In this document: positions 48,682-57,968 of the stretch, one piece after another | Layout: each line of letters begins with the position of its first letter | Numbering within the stretch: position 1 is the stretch's first letter | Origin: Salinibaculum rarum | Lineage (GTDB): Archaea > Halobacteriota > Halobacteria > Halobacteriales > Haloarculaceae | DNA: 64,000 bases | Direction: 5' to 3' | Assembly (NCBI RefSeq): GCF_030505615.1 | Contig: NZ_CP129992.1 | Location: 1,922,001 to 1,986,000 of the forward strand | Program-made: the position numbers and the translations under genes | The notes under the pieces: model-generated | Seen by the model: the letters and a program-made list of their open reading frames with translations, nothing else | The model's database searches: none | What the model was told of the DNA's origin: nothing

Positions 48682-50754
48682 ATGACAGGTAACAAGCAGA
48701 CTCTCGAGGAGTTGAGCCAGGAGTACCGTGACACGATACCGGGCGATTTGCGCCAGACCCACTCCTTCGACTGGTATCTGGACACGCTGTACGAGGACCC
48801 GAAAGTTGCCAGAAACGCCCACCAGCGGGTCGCGGATATGTTCGACTACTACGGTACCGAGTACGACGAGGCCGACGGTGTCGTCGAGTACGAACTCGCC
48901 GCCGGAGACCCGATAGAAGACGGCGAAAACACGTTCTACGGCCGTGTCGTCCACCGGGCAATCCACGAGTTCGTCAACAAGGTCAAGTCCGGCGCACGCG
49001 GGCTTGGGCCACAGAAACGCATCAAACTCCTGCTTGGCCCTGTCGGGTCGGGCAAGTCCGACTTCGACCGTCAGGTCCGGCGCTACTTCGAGGATTACAC
49101 CGCCCGCGACGACGGCCGAATGTACACCTTCCGCTGGACGAACCTCTGTGACATCATCCCCGACCAGGACCCCGCCGACGACGTGGTCCGTTCGCCGATG
49201 AACCAGGACCCGATTGTCCTCTTGCCACAGGACCAGCGCGAGCAGGTCATCGCCGACATCAACGAACGCCTCGATGCACCGTACACGATTCGCAACGAGC
49301 AGGCCCTGGACCCGGCCAGCGAGTTCTACATGGACCGCCTGCTGGCCCACTACGACGACGACCTGGAAGCGGTGCTTGAGAACCACATCGAAATCATCCG
49401 CCTCATCGCCGACGAGAACAAACGCCAAGGAATCGAGACCTTCGAGCCAAAGGACAAGAAAAACCAGGACGAGACGGAACTGACCGGTGACGTCAACTAC
49501 TCGAAGATTGCCGTCTACGGTGAGTCAGACCCGCGCGCGTTCGACTACTCCGGTGCGTTCTGTAACGCAAACCGGGGTATCTTCTCTGGCGAGGAACTGC
49601 TGAAACTCCAGCGGGAGTTCCTCTATGACTTCCTACACGCCACCCAGGAGCAGACGATAAAACCGAAGAACAACCCCCGAATCGACATCGACCAGGTCAT
49701 CGTCGGCCGGACGAACATGCCCGAATACCGGGACAAGAAGGGCGACGAGAAGATGGAGGCGTTTAACGACCGGACCAAACGCATCGACTTCCCCTACGTC
49801 CTCCAGTACTCAGAGGAGGCCCGCATCTACGAGAAGATGCTCCGGAATGCGGACCTCCCAGACATCATCGTCGAACCCCACACCCTGGAGATGGCCGGGC
49901 TCTTCGGCGTCCTCACGCGCATCGAGGAACCCGACGCCACCAAAGTCGACATGGTCCAGAAGGCAAAGGCCTACAACGGCGAAATCGACGAGTCCGAGGA
50001 CGTCGACGTGAAGAAACTCCGCGACGAGGCCGCCGAAAAGGCCGACATCGGAGAGGGGATGGACGGGGTCTCCCCGCGCTTTATCGGCGACGAAATCGCC
50101 GAGGCCATCATGGATTCGATGCACCGCGATAGGCAGTTCCTCTCGCCGTTGACGACGTTCAACCACCTAGAGGAGAACATCGAGAACCACGGCTCCATCG
50201 ACGCCGACGACTTCGAGCGGTACTACCGCTACCTGGAGATGGTCCGCGAAGAGTACAAAGAACGAGCCATCGAGGACGTGCGCCACGCGCTGGCCTACGA
50301 CATCGATGAGATTCAGCGCCAGGGCGAGAAGTACATGGACCACGTCATGGCCTACATCGACGACGACACCGTCGAAGACGAGATTACCGGCCGCGAACAG
50401 GAACCGGACGAACAGTTCCTCCGCTCCGTCGAGGAGAAACTCCAGCTCCCGGAAGACCGGAAAGACGACTTCCGCCAGGAAGTGGCAAACTGGGTGTCAC
50501 GCCGCGCCCGCGAGGGCGAGACGTTCGACCCGCAGGACAACGACCGCCTTCGCCGCGCCCTGGAACGCAAACTCTGGGAAGACAAGAAACACAACATCAA
50601 CTTCTCGGCGCTGGTCTCCAGTGGCGATATGGACGACGACGAGCGCAACCAGTGGATAGACGCGCTCATCGAGCAGGGCTACTCCGAGGAAGGCGCAAAG
50701 GAGGTGCTCGAGTTCGCGGGTGCGGAGGTCGCAAAGAGCGAGATGGAGGAGTAG
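48682..50754 (+). CDS. PrkA-type serine protein kinase (first)
   Basis: A 690-residue PrkA family protein. The N-terminal AAA-like domain has Walker A GPVGSGKS at 119-126, and the region SFDWYLDTLYEDPKVARNAHQRVADMF (in part) is the family's entry motif. The C-terminal part carries the PrkA kinase-like domain. Bacterial PrkA (YeaG) works with YeaH and YcgB/SpoVR in stress and nutrient signalling. The start MTGNKQTLEE at 48682 is chosen by family N-termini; the frame could extend 43 codons upstream. It is the first gene of a four-gene operon; the second PrkA gene begins four bases after its stop. Confidence 0.92.
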   Translation: MTGNKQTLEELSQEYRDTIPGDLRQTHSFDWYLDTLYEDPKVARNAHQRVADMFDYYGTEYDEADGVVEYELAAGDPIEDGENTFYGRVVHRAIHEFVNKVKSGARGLGPQKRIKLLLGPVGSGKSDFDRQVRRYFEDYTARDDGRMYTFRWTNLCDIIPDQDPADDVVRSPMNQDPIVLLPQDQREQVIADINERLDAPYTIRNEQALDPASEFYMDRLLAHYDDDLEAVLENHIEIIRLIADENKRQGIETFEPKDKKNQDETELTGDVNYSKIAVYGESDPRAFDYSGAFCNANRGIFSGEELLKLQREFLYDFLHATQEQTIKPKNNPRIDIDQVIVGRTNMPEYRDKKGDEKMEAFNDRTKRIDFPYVLQYSEEARIYEKMLRNADLPDIIVEPHTLEMAGLFGVLTRIEEPDATKVDMVQKAKAYNGEIDESEDVDVKKLRDEAAEKADIGEGMDGVSPRFIGDEIAEAIMDSMHRDRQFLSPLTTFNHLEENIENHGSIDADDFERYYRYLEMVREEYKERAIEDVRHALAYDIDEIQRQGEKYMDHVMAYIDDDTVEDEITGREQEPDEQFLRSVEEKLQLPEDRKDDFRQEVANWVSRRAREGETFDPQDNDRLRRALERKLWEDKKHNINFSALVSSGDMDDDERNQWIDALIEQGYSEEGAKEVLEFAGAEVAKSEMEE

Positions 50755-50758
50755 ACCC

Positions 50759-53038
50759 GTGAGCGGCGAGGACTTCATCGAGGCGGCCGACCGGACGCTC
50801 GACGAGACCTACGAGGCACCGTTGAGCCTCGCGGAGTACGTCGAGACGCTGTTCGAACACCCCGGACGGGCCGCGCACGCATCGAAGTACCTGCTCTCGG
50901 CCATCGAGGATGCCGGGACGCGGACCGTCGTCGAGGAAGGCGAGGAGAAACAGCGGTATCGCTTCTTCGACGACCCGTGGAACGACGGCGAACACGCCAT
51001 CCTCGGCAACACTGAGGTACTCAACCGATTCGTCGACGACCTCCGATCGATTGCGGCGGGCCGTGGCAAAGAAGAGAAAATTCTCTGGCTGGACGGCCCG
51101 ACGGCGACCGGCAAATCGGAGCTGAAACGCTGTCTGATAAACGGCCTCCGGGAGTACTCGAAGACCGACCAGGGGCGGCGCTACACCGTGGAGTGGAACG
51201 TCGCCGGCGCCGGCAGTTCGGGCGGGATGACGTACGGCTCTGCGACGGTCCCCGATGAGGACGACTGGTACGAGAGCCCCGTCCAGTCGCACCCGCTGAC
51301 GGTGTTCCCGCCGGACGTGCGCGCAGACCTCGTCGCGGAACTGAACGAGCGCCTGAACGACCACATCCCGGTCCGTGTCGAGGGGGCTCTCGACCCGTTC
51401 TGCCGGGAGGCCTACGACCACCTCGAAGAGCAGTATCGCAGACAGGGCGAGGAGGACCTGTTCTCGGCGGTCACCTCGCCACAGCACCTCCGGGTGAAAA
51501 ACTACGTCGTCGACATCGGTCGCGGCATCGGCGTGTTACACTCCGAGGACGACGGCCAGCCCAAAGAGCGGCTGGTCGGCTCCTGGATGGCCGGGATGCT
51601 CCGGGAACTGGATTCGCGGGGGCGAAAGAACCCGCAGGCCTTTTCTTACGACGGCGTCCTCTCGCAGGGCAACGGTCTCTTGACCATCGTCGAGGACGCC
51701 GCCCAGCACGCCGACCTCTTGCAGAAACTGCTGAACGTCCCCGACGAGGGCCACGTGAAACTGGACAAGGGCATCGGGATGGACATCGATACCCAGCTCA
51801 TCATCATCTCGAACCCGGACCTGGAGGCCCAGCTCAACCAGCACGCAGACCGGGAGGGACAGGACCCGCTGAAGGCCCTCAAGCGACGCCTGGACAAGCG
51901 GGAGTTTAGGTATCTCACAAATCTCTCGCTCGAGACCCAGTTGTTGCGACGCGAGTTGACAACCGAGACGGCCGTCTGGGACGGCTCGACGTGGGACCAG
52001 ATAGAGGACCGGATACGCGAGTCCCTCTCGGTCCGCGTCCGGGACAGCGCCGGCACGGTCAACGAGCGCGAACTCGCTCCGCACACAATCGAGGCGGCGG
52101 CACTGTACAACGTCGTCACGCGACTGGACAAAAGCGACGTACCCGGTGGGCTTGACCTCGTCGACAAGGCACTGCTGTTCGACCGTGGATACCTGCAGGA
52201 GGGCGACGAGCGCGTCGACATCGAGGAGTTCGACTTCGCCGAGGACGCCGCCGACGGCGACCACGGCATCCCGGTGACGTTCACCCGGGACGCCATCGCG
52301 GACCTCCTGCACGTCGAGTCAGACCGCTTTCACGAATCGCTGCCCGTCGAGCGCGTCATCATGCCACAGGACGTCCTCGATGCGATGGCCGACGACCTGG
52401 CCGACGCGCCGGTGTTCTCGAACACCGAAGCCGCAGAGTTCGAAGAACGGGTCGTCGCAGTCAAAAACCACGTCTTCGCCAGACAGGAGGAGGACGTCCT
52501 CGACGCGATAATGCGGGACAAGCGCGTCGACGAGGCGACAGTCGAGGAGTACATCGAACACGTCTACGCGTGGGCCGAGGGCGAGAAAATCGAAAACGAG
52601 CGCGGCGAGTACGAAGAGCCGGACCTGCTGGCGATGAAGGTGTTCGAGATCGAACACCTGGGGCGGTTCACCGAGGACGACTACGAGGGCGACAAACCCC
52701 ACGAGCAGGTTCGCAACTTCCGGACGGACAAGATAATCACCGCACTCAACCGCCACGCGTGGCACAACCGCGACGAGGCGTTCCGCGTCGAGGACGTCAA
52801 CCCCAAGGAGATTCCCGTCATCAAGACGGTGCTTGGTAGCCACGACTGGGAGGACGTGCGACGCACCTACGAGGACTTCGACCCCGCACAGTGGGACAAC
52901 CCACCGAGCGGCACGGAGACGGCGTCGCTGAAAGCAGCAACCCTCGAGAACATGCAAGAGATGTACGAGTACAGCGCGGCGTCTGCCGAACTCACGAGTC
53001 GGCACGTCATGAGTCAGGTGAGCTACAAATGGGACTGA
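50759..53038 (+). CDS. PrkA-type serine protein kinase (second, divergent)
   Basis: A 759-residue second PrkA protein, starting at GTG (50759), the first start after the preceding stop. Walker A is GPTATGKS at 113-120, different from the first copy. A long family core follows ([34 protein letters not shown] is represented by [16 protein letters not shown]), and a C-terminal region rich in acidic residues completes it. It is longer than the first copy and clearly diverged, so not a recent duplicate. The last ten bases overlap the DUF444 gene. Two kinases in series suggest a heteromeric or cascade arrangement (inference). Confidence 0.9.
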   Translation: MSGEDFIEAADRTLDETYEAPLSLAEYVETLFEHPGRAAHASKYLLSAIEDAGTRTVVEEGEEKQRYRFFDDPWNDGEHAILGNTEVLNRFVDDLRSIAAGRGKEEKILWLDGPTATGKSELKRCLINGLREYSKTDQGRRYTVEWNVAGAGSSGGMTYGSATVPDEDDWYESPVQSHPLTVFPPDVRADLVAELNERLNDHIPVRVEGALDPFCREAYDHLEEQYRRQGEEDLFSAVTSPQHLRVKNYVVDIGRGIGVLHSEDDGQPKERLVGSWMAGMLRELDSRGRKNPQAFSYDGVLSQGNGLLTIVEDAAQHADLLQKLLNVPDEGHVKLDKGIGMDIDTQLIIISNPDLEAQLNQHADREGQDPLKALKRRLDKREFRYLTNLSLETQLLRRELTTETAVWDGSTWDQIEDRIRESLSVRVRDSAGTVNERELAPHTIEAAALYNVVTRLDKSDVPGGLDLVDKALLFDRGYLQEGDERVDIEEFDFAEDAADGDHGIPVTFTRDAIADLLHVESDRFHESLPVERVIMPQDVLDAMADDLADAPVFSNTEAAEFEERVVAVKNHVFARQEEDVLDAIMRDKRVDEATVEEYIEHVYAWAEGEKIENERGEYEEPDLLAMKVFEIEHLGRFTEDDYEGDKPHEQVRNFRTDKIITALNRHAWHNRDEAFRVEDVNPKEIPVIKTVLGSHDWEDVRRTYEDFDPAQWDNPPSGTETASLKAATLENMQEMYEYSAASAELTSRHVMSQVSYKWD

Positions 53039-54342
53039 AAGACGACCTCGACCGGTACCGCGAAGTCGGCGAGCAGCGCCGACAGGACCTCTCTGCGTTC
53101 ATCCAGTACGGCGACCTGGGCCAGTCCCGTCCGGACTCGGTCCGAATCCCCATCAAAATCGTTGACCTGCCTGCCTTCGAGTACGCCCAGCAGGACATGG
53201 GCGGTGTCGGGCAGGGTGAGGGTGCCGAAGAGGGCGACCAGGTCGATGCCGGACAGCCAGAGCAGGGCGAGGGTGACGACGACGGCGACCCCGGAGAAGA
53301 AGGCGAGGAACACGAGTACTACGAGATGGACCCCGAAGAGTTCGCACAGGAACTCGACGAGGAACTCGGTCTGGACCTGGAGCCCAAGGGGAAGAAAGTC
53401 ATCGAGGAAGTCGAGGGCGATTTCACCGACATCACCCGGTCGGGACCGTCGTCGACGCTGGATTTCGAGCGGCTGTTCAAGGAGGGGCTCAAGCGAAAGC
53501 TGGCGATGGACTTCGATGGCGAGTACATCCGCGAGGCGCTGAAAGTCGACGGCTGGGGGCCGGCGAAAGTATACGAGTGGGCTCGCGGCGAGAACGTCCC
53601 GGTCTCCCGGGCGTGGATAGAAGACGCCTACGAGGAGATTCCACGCGACGAGCGCGGGACGTGGGACAGCATCGAGAAGATGGAAGAAAACGTCGACCGC
53701 GAGTCGACGGCCCAGCGCATCCGTCGGGAGGGCGTCGACAAGATTCCCTTCCGCCAGGAGGACGAGCGCTACCGCTACCCCGAAATCGAGAAAGAACGCG
53801 AGAAGAACGTCGTGGTGGTCAACATCCGCGACGTCTCGGGGAGTATGCGCCAGAAGAAACGCGAGCTCGTCGAGCGGACGTTCACGCCGCTCGACTGGTA
53901 CCTGCAAGGCAAGTACGACAACGCCGAGTTCGTCTACATCGCGCACGACGCCGACGCCTGGGAAGTCGAACGCGAGGACTTCTTCGGCATCCGCTCGGGT
54001 GGCGGGACGCGCATCTCCTCGGCGTACGAACTGGCGATGGAGCGTTTAGAGGAGGCGTACCCCTGGGCGGAGTGGAACCGGTATGTCTTCGCCGCCGGGG
54101 ACAGCGAGAACTCCAGTAACGACACCGAGGAGAACGTGGTCCCGCTGATGGAGCAGATTCCGGCGAACCTCCACGCGTACGTGGAGACCCAGCCGTCGGG
54201 CAACGCCATCAACGCGACCCACGCCGAGGAGGTGGAGCGACACTTCCGGGACAGCGACAACGTCGCCGTCGCCTACGTCACCAGCCCGGAGGACGTGACC
54301 GACGCAATCTACGAGATACTCAGCACGGAGGACGAAGCATGA
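53029..54342 (+). CDS. DUF444/YeaH family VWA-like protein
   Basis: A 437-residue YeaH/YhbH protein. The MIDAS-like [20 protein letters not shown] lies around 261-280 (D268, S270, S272), indicating a metal-ion-dependent adhesion fold. A Gly/Glu-rich disordered stretch covers about 57-98, then [26 protein letters not shown]. The C-terminal part has [18 protein letters not shown] and [14 protein letters not shown]. In bacteria YeaH is made with the PrkA kinase YeaG and is thought to be its partner or substrate. ATG at 53029 overlaps the preceding stop, and its own stop overlaps the SpoVR ATG (ATGA). Confidence 0.92.
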   Translation: MGLKDDLDRYREVGEQRRQDLSAFIQYGDLGQSRPDSVRIPIKIVDLPAFEYAQQDMGGVGQGEGAEEGDQVDAGQPEQGEGDDDGDPGEEGEEHEYYEMDPEEFAQELDEELGLDLEPKGKKVIEEVEGDFTDITRSGPSSTLDFERLFKEGLKRKLAMDFDGEYIREALKVDGWGPAKVYEWARGENVPVSRAWIEDAYEEIPRDERGTWDSIEKMEENVDRESTAQRIRREGVDKIPFRQEDERYRYPEIEKEREKNVVVVNIRDVSGSMRQKKRELVERTFTPLDWYLQGKYDNAEFVYIAHDADAWEVEREDFFGIRSGGGTRISSAYELAMERLEEAYPWAEWNRYVFAAGDSENSSNDTEENVVPLMEQIPANLHAYVETQPSGNAINATHAEEVERHFRDSDNVAVAYVTSPEDVTDAIYEILSTEDEA

Positions 54343-56333
54343 CCACAACAGACGAATTCGAAATGCAGCGTGTGGCAGACAGCCTCGAAGACGTCGTCAC
54401 CGAGGCGAACGCGCTTGCACGCAAACTCGGCTTGAACCCGTACCCGGTCAACTACTGGATTGTCGACTACGCCGAGATGAACGAACTCATCGCCTACGGC
54501 GGGTTCCAACAGCGGTATCCCCACTGGCGCTGGGGAATGCAGTACGACCGCCAGCAAAAGCAAGGGCAGTTCCTCGGCGGGAAAGCTTTCGAAATCGTCA
54601 ACAACGATAACCCTGCCCACGCCTTCTTGCAGGTGTCGAACTCGCTCGCCGACCAGAAGGCCGTCATCACGCACGTCGAAGCCCACGCCGACTTCTTCAA
54701 CAACAACGAGTGGTTCGGCCTCTTTGCCGACAACCCGAACGCGGCGTCGATGCTGGCTCGCCACGCCGAGGCCATCGACGAGTTCATGCGGGACCCGGAA
54801 ATCGGGCGCAGCGAGGTCGAACGCTGGATCGACCACATCCTGTGTCTGGAGGACAACATCGACCAGCACAGTCCGTACGAATCCGTCGCGCCCGACGCGG
54901 ACGGCCCCGATATCGACCCGGACGACCTCGACGCTGACCTCGGTGACCTCGACCTCTCGGAGGAGGTCCGCAAACAGGTGTTCGACGACGAGTGGCTCGA
55001 AGCACAGGCCGACGACGACGAGGCGCCAACCTTCCCGGAGCAGCCGGACCCGGACGTTCTCGGCTTCCTCCGAAAACACGGCAAGCAGTACGACGACGAC
55101 GCCGAGAAGGCAGCCGAGATGGCCGACTGGCAGAAGGACGTCCTGGAGATGCTGCGCCGCGAAGCGTACTACTTCGCGCCGCAGAAGATGACAAAAATAA
55201 TGAATGAGGGGTGGGCCTCATACTGGGAGTCGCTGATGATGGCCGGCGAGAACTTCGCCGGCACAGACGAGTTCATCACCTACGCCGACCATATGAGTCA
55301 GGTGCTTGGCTCGCCCGGGCTCAATCCCTACAGTCTCGGCCTGGAACTGTGGGAGTACGTCGAGAACACCGAGAACCGCCGCCACGTCGCCGAAAAACTG
55401 CTCCGTGTCGACGGCGTGACCTGGCGGAACTTCCACGACACCGTCGACTTCCAGACGGTCATGGAACACCTCGAACCCGACGCGGCCATCGCGAGTATCC
55501 GCCCTGACAGCCTGGCGAGCCTCGATGCCTCCGACTCACGCATCGACGCGGACGCCCTCGAACGCGCTCGCGACGGCGAGGTCGATGTCGAGACGTACCC
55601 CTGGAAAATTCTTACCTACGAGGGAATGGCAGAACGGCACTACTCGCTGGTGAAACCACAGTATCGGGGCTTTCTCTCGCGGATTGGGCAGAGTGAACTC
55701 GAGCGGACCGCCCGGTACATGTTCGACGACGCGAAGTACGACTCCATCGAGGCGGCGCTGGCAGACGTCGAGTACACCGTCGGCTGGGACCGGATGCGCG
55801 AAATCCGGGAGAGTCACAACGACGTGACCTTCCTCGATGAATTTCTCACCCAGGAGTTCGTCGACGACAACGACTACTTCACCTACGAGTACATGCGCGC
55901 TTCCGACGACTATCGGGTCACCTCGACCGACCACGAGGACGTCAAAAAGAAGTTGATGTTGCAGTTTACGAACTTCGGGAAGCCGACCATCGTCGTCGTC
56001 GACGGGAACTACCAGAACCGCAACGAACTCCTGCTCGACCACCGGTACAACGGCGTCATGCTCGACATCGAGCAGGCGAAAGACACCCTCGAACGCGTCT
56101 TCGAACTCTGGGGGCGACCGGTCCACCTCCGGACCATCGTCAAGGAGTTCGACGACCACGATATCGAAGTCGCACGGCGCCGCGATAGAGAGCCCGAACC
56201 GACCGAGCGTGGGCGACGCATCAGCTACGACGGCATGGAGTTTAGCGAGTCCGACCTCGACTGGGAGACGGTCGAACATCTCGCGGCGACGGACATCGAC
56301 TACGACACGAAACCCGAGGAGTGGCTCGCCTGA
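54339..56333 (+). CDS. SpoVR/YcgB family protein
   Basis: A 664-residue SpoVR-like protein. [35 protein letters not shown] (in part) is the family's N-terminal signature, and [28 protein letters not shown] follows. The centre has [18 protein letters not shown] with the conserved HExxH-like absence but with EGWA core. The far C-terminus is a charged extension ([15 protein letters not shown]). SpoVR is needed for spore cortex in Bacillus; elsewhere it travels with PrkA and YeaH. In a non-spore-forming archaeon it must have another role, such as starvation survival. Fourth and last gene of the operon. Confidence 0.92.
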   Translation: MTTTDEFEMQRVADSLEDVVTEANALARKLGLNPYPVNYWIVDYAEMNELIAYGGFQQRYPHWRWGMQYDRQQKQGQFLGGKAFEIVNNDNPAHAFLQVSNSLADQKAVITHVEAHADFFNNNEWFGLFADNPNAASMLARHAEAIDEFMRDPEIGRSEVERWIDHILCLEDNIDQHSPYESVAPDADGPDIDPDDLDADLGDLDLSEEVRKQVFDDEWLEAQADDDEAPTFPEQPDPDVLGFLRKHGKQYDDDAEKAAEMADWQKDVLEMLRREAYYFAPQKMTKIMNEGWASYWESLMMAGENFAGTDEFITYADHMSQVLGSPGLNPYSLGLELWEYVENTENRRHVAEKLLRVDGVTWRNFHDTVDFQTVMEHLEPDAAIASIRPDSLASLDASDSRIDADALERARDGEVDVETYPWKILTYEGMAERHYSLVKPQYRGFLSRIGQSELERTARYMFDDAKYDSIEAALADVEYTVGWDRMREIRESHNDVTFLDEFLTQEFVDDNDYFTYEYMRASDDYRVTSTDHEDVKKKLMLQFTNFGKPTIVVVDGNYQNRNELLLDHRYNGVMLDIEQAKDTLERVFELWGRPVHLRTIVKEFDDHDIEVARRRDREPEPTERGRRISYDGMEFSESDLDWETVEHLAATDIDYDTKPEEWLA

Positions 56334-56388
56334 TCGGCCACAACCTGTTAGGCATCGAAGCTTGGTAGCGGGAGCCGCTACGTATCGT

Positions 56389-56766
56389 ATGCACTCACTC
56401 CGCTCGGACACCGACTCGAATACGATGTATATGACCTTCTCCGGGGACGTGACTGTCGCCAATCTGGCGCGACTGGAGCGGACGGCAGTCGTGGCCGCGC
56501 GCGTCCTCGACCGGGAGTTCGTTCTCGTGACGGACGTGACAGACTGTGACCGCGTCACCACCTCGGCAATCGAGCGCATCGACGACGTGGTCGGCCAGCT
56601 CGACCAGTTCGGGCTCAGCAGAGAGGTCCGTGTCGTCTCCGAGTCGACCCCCGAGCGGGTCCGCAGAACGTTCGACCGCGTACGGACAGACCGGGCGGTC
56701 GCCGTCGATGTCGTCGATGCCGAGGACGAACTGTCGCCCGTGTCTCCCGAGAAGGCAACCAGTTGA
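56389..56766 (+). CDS. STAS-like domain protein (first of a pair)
   Basis: A 125-residue protein with a STAS/SpoIIAA-like order: NTMYMTFSGDVTVANLARLERTAVVAARVL, FVLVTDVTDCDRVTTSAIERIDDVVGQLDQFGLSREVRVVSES (quoted for the strand-helix pattern, in parts TMYMTFSGDVT and FVLVTDVTDCD). It resembles the gene at 57566 in layout: strand with SGxxxxxE/NL, helix, strand with VTD, long helix and a VVxV strand. The acidic tail ends VSPEKATS. A scaffold or anti-sigma-like adaptor role is inference. It begins 55 bases after spoVR, in the same direction. Confidence 0.65.
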   Translation: MHSLRSDTDSNTMYMTFSGDVTVANLARLERTAVVAARVLDREFVLVTDVTDCDRVTTSAIERIDDVVGQLDQFGLSREVRVVSESTPERVRRTFDRVRTDRAVAVDVVDAEDELSPVSPEKATS

Positions 56767-56791
56767 TAGGGGCGCCGGCCAAAGTCGACGT

Positions 56792-57172
56792 ATGGTCGAG
56801 TTTTCCGTCTCGACGGACGACCGACGCTCCGTCGTCGATGTCACTGACCGCGTGAATCACGTGCTGCCCGACGACGCCAGCGGGACAGCCACGGTGTTCG
56901 TCGAACACACGACGGCCGCAATCGCCATCAACGAAGCCGAGTCCCGTCTGCTGGCGGACTTCGAAGATGCACTCGGGACACTCGTCTCTGACGAGGGCTG
57001 GAAACACGACGACCTCGACGGCAACGCCGACTCGCACGTCCGGGCGCTCCTGTTGGGCCCTGGGGAGACGTTCCCCGTCGAAGACGGGCAGGCCGCCCTT
57101 GGCACCTGGCAGTCGATTCTGCTCGTCGAGTGTGATGGCCCCCGGGAACGGACCGTCCGGGTCGTCGTTTGA
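56792..57172 (+). CDS. YjbQ/UPF0047 family protein
   Basis: A 126-residue YjbQ protein. VTDRVNHVLPDDASGTATVFVEHTTAAIAINEAE carries the H-TTA core, and the C-terminal NADSHVRALLLGPGETFPVEDGQAALGTWQSILLVECDGPRERTVRVVV (in part GNADSHVRALLLGP) holds the second histidine and the GTWQ.I...E.DGPR signature. These proteins have weak thiamine-phosphate synthase activity in E. coli tests; the true role is unknown. The ATG at 56792 comes 25 bases after the STAS-like gene, so they may be co-transcribed. Confidence 0.91.
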   Translation: MVEFSVSTDDRRSVVDVTDRVNHVLPDDASGTATVFVEHTTAAIAINEAESRLLADFEDALGTLVSDEGWKHDDLDGNADSHVRALLLGPGETFPVEDGQAALGTWQSILLVECDGPRERTVRVVV

Positions 57173-57197
57173 GTTCTCGCCGGCCAAACGGGATGTC

Positions 57198-57470
57198 TCA
57201 GGCGTCGGCCAGTTGGATGCCTCGGGCGATGACGTACATCAGGACGATACCAGTTCCGACGGCGAGGACGAACTGGGCGACGATGACAAAGAGCGTCCCG
57301 AGCAGTGAATTCATCGCAAACAGCACTGCCAGCAAGAACGGGATGAGTGCGAGCCCGGCAAACAACGCGATGAGTCCGGTGAGTGGGTACGCTTCTGACA
57401 GAATCTGATCGGTATCGAGGGCGCCTGTCTCACGGTCGATGAAGGGAACGGATGGCGGCATCGTTCGCAT
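57198..57470 (-). CDS. small two-helix membrane protein
   Basis: A 90-residue protein. A polar N-terminus (MPPSVPFIDRETGALDTDQ) precedes two hydrophobic segments, YPLTGLIALFAGLALIPFLLAVLFAM and LLGTLFVIVAQFVLAVGTGIVLMYVIARG, quoted in part. It ends in the cytosol or outside with QLADA. I do not recognise the family with confidence (similar to haloarchaeal DUF7535-type proteins). Convergent with yjbQ and divergent from the second STAS-like gene. Confidence 0.65.
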   Translation of the reverse strand: MRTMPPSVPFIDRETGALDTDQILSEAYPLTGLIALFAGLALIPFLLAVLFAMNSLLGTLFVIVAQFVLAVGTGIVLMYVIARGIQLADA

Positions 57471-57565
57471 CTCTCAACACTCCAGTAAGAATCTTCTGCT
57501 GGCGGTTCAATCTACCTAACGAGTTAGCACGAACCTCCAGAAAACTGGCTCCCGTCGCTTCAGGT

Positions 57566-57955
57566 ATGGCCTACGAGATAGAAGCGGACGCCCTTGCGAA
57601 CCGACTGTACATCGACCTGAGCGGGCGGATGGACGCCGAGGAAATCGACGAGGCCGCTGACGTAACACTCGAAAAAGCCAAGACGCTCGACGAAGGGTTC
57701 GACATCGTCACCGACCTCTCGGGATTCAAGCCATCCTCTCCGGAGGCGGCGAAACCCATCGAGCGCGCGCAGGCGACTCTCGAGGAGATGGGTATCGACC
57801 GCGTCGTTTGGGTCACGGACGCAGAGACGAGCCAGGTCGTCGTCAACGCGTTCGAGCGACGGTCCCGTGACGTCGGCTACAGCGGTGAAACTGCAGATTC
57901 CGTCGACGATGCGGACCGCCTGCTCGACGAACACGAGATAACCGGCTACGCCTGA
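57566..57955 (+). CDS. STAS-like domain protein (second of a pair)
   Basis: A 129-residue soluble protein. RLYIDLSGRMDAEEIDEAADVTLEKAKTLDEGFDIVTDLSGFKPSSPEAAKPIERAQATLEEMGIDRVVWV (shown for its order; key pieces LYIDLSGRMDAEE and FDIVTDLSGFKPSSP) matches the SpoIIAA-like STAS pattern, including the SSP loop at the phosphoserine position of anti-anti-sigma factors. The ATG at 57566 is preferred; the longer frame upstream is in promoter sequence with an inverted repeat CTAAC-GA-GTTAG (57516-57527). It is a paralogue by layout of 56389. A switch-protein role is inferred. Confidence 0.7.
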   Translation: MAYEIEADALANRLYIDLSGRMDAEEIDEAADVTLEKAKTLDEGFDIVTDLSGFKPSSPEAAKPIERAQATLEEMGIDRVVWVTDAETSQVVVNAFERRSRDVGYSGETADSVDDADRLLDEHEITGYA

Positions 57956-57968
57956 CGCGGCGTTGCGT

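Noticed and set aside
53023-53946. 307-codon minus-strand frame
   Set aside because: Antisense to the DUF444 gene and rich in Val/Leu/Arg runs from reversed acidic codons.
57516-57527. Inverted repeat CTAAC-GA-GTTAG before the second STAS-like gene
   Set aside because: Short arms of five bases; noted in the gene entry but too weak to call an operator on its own.
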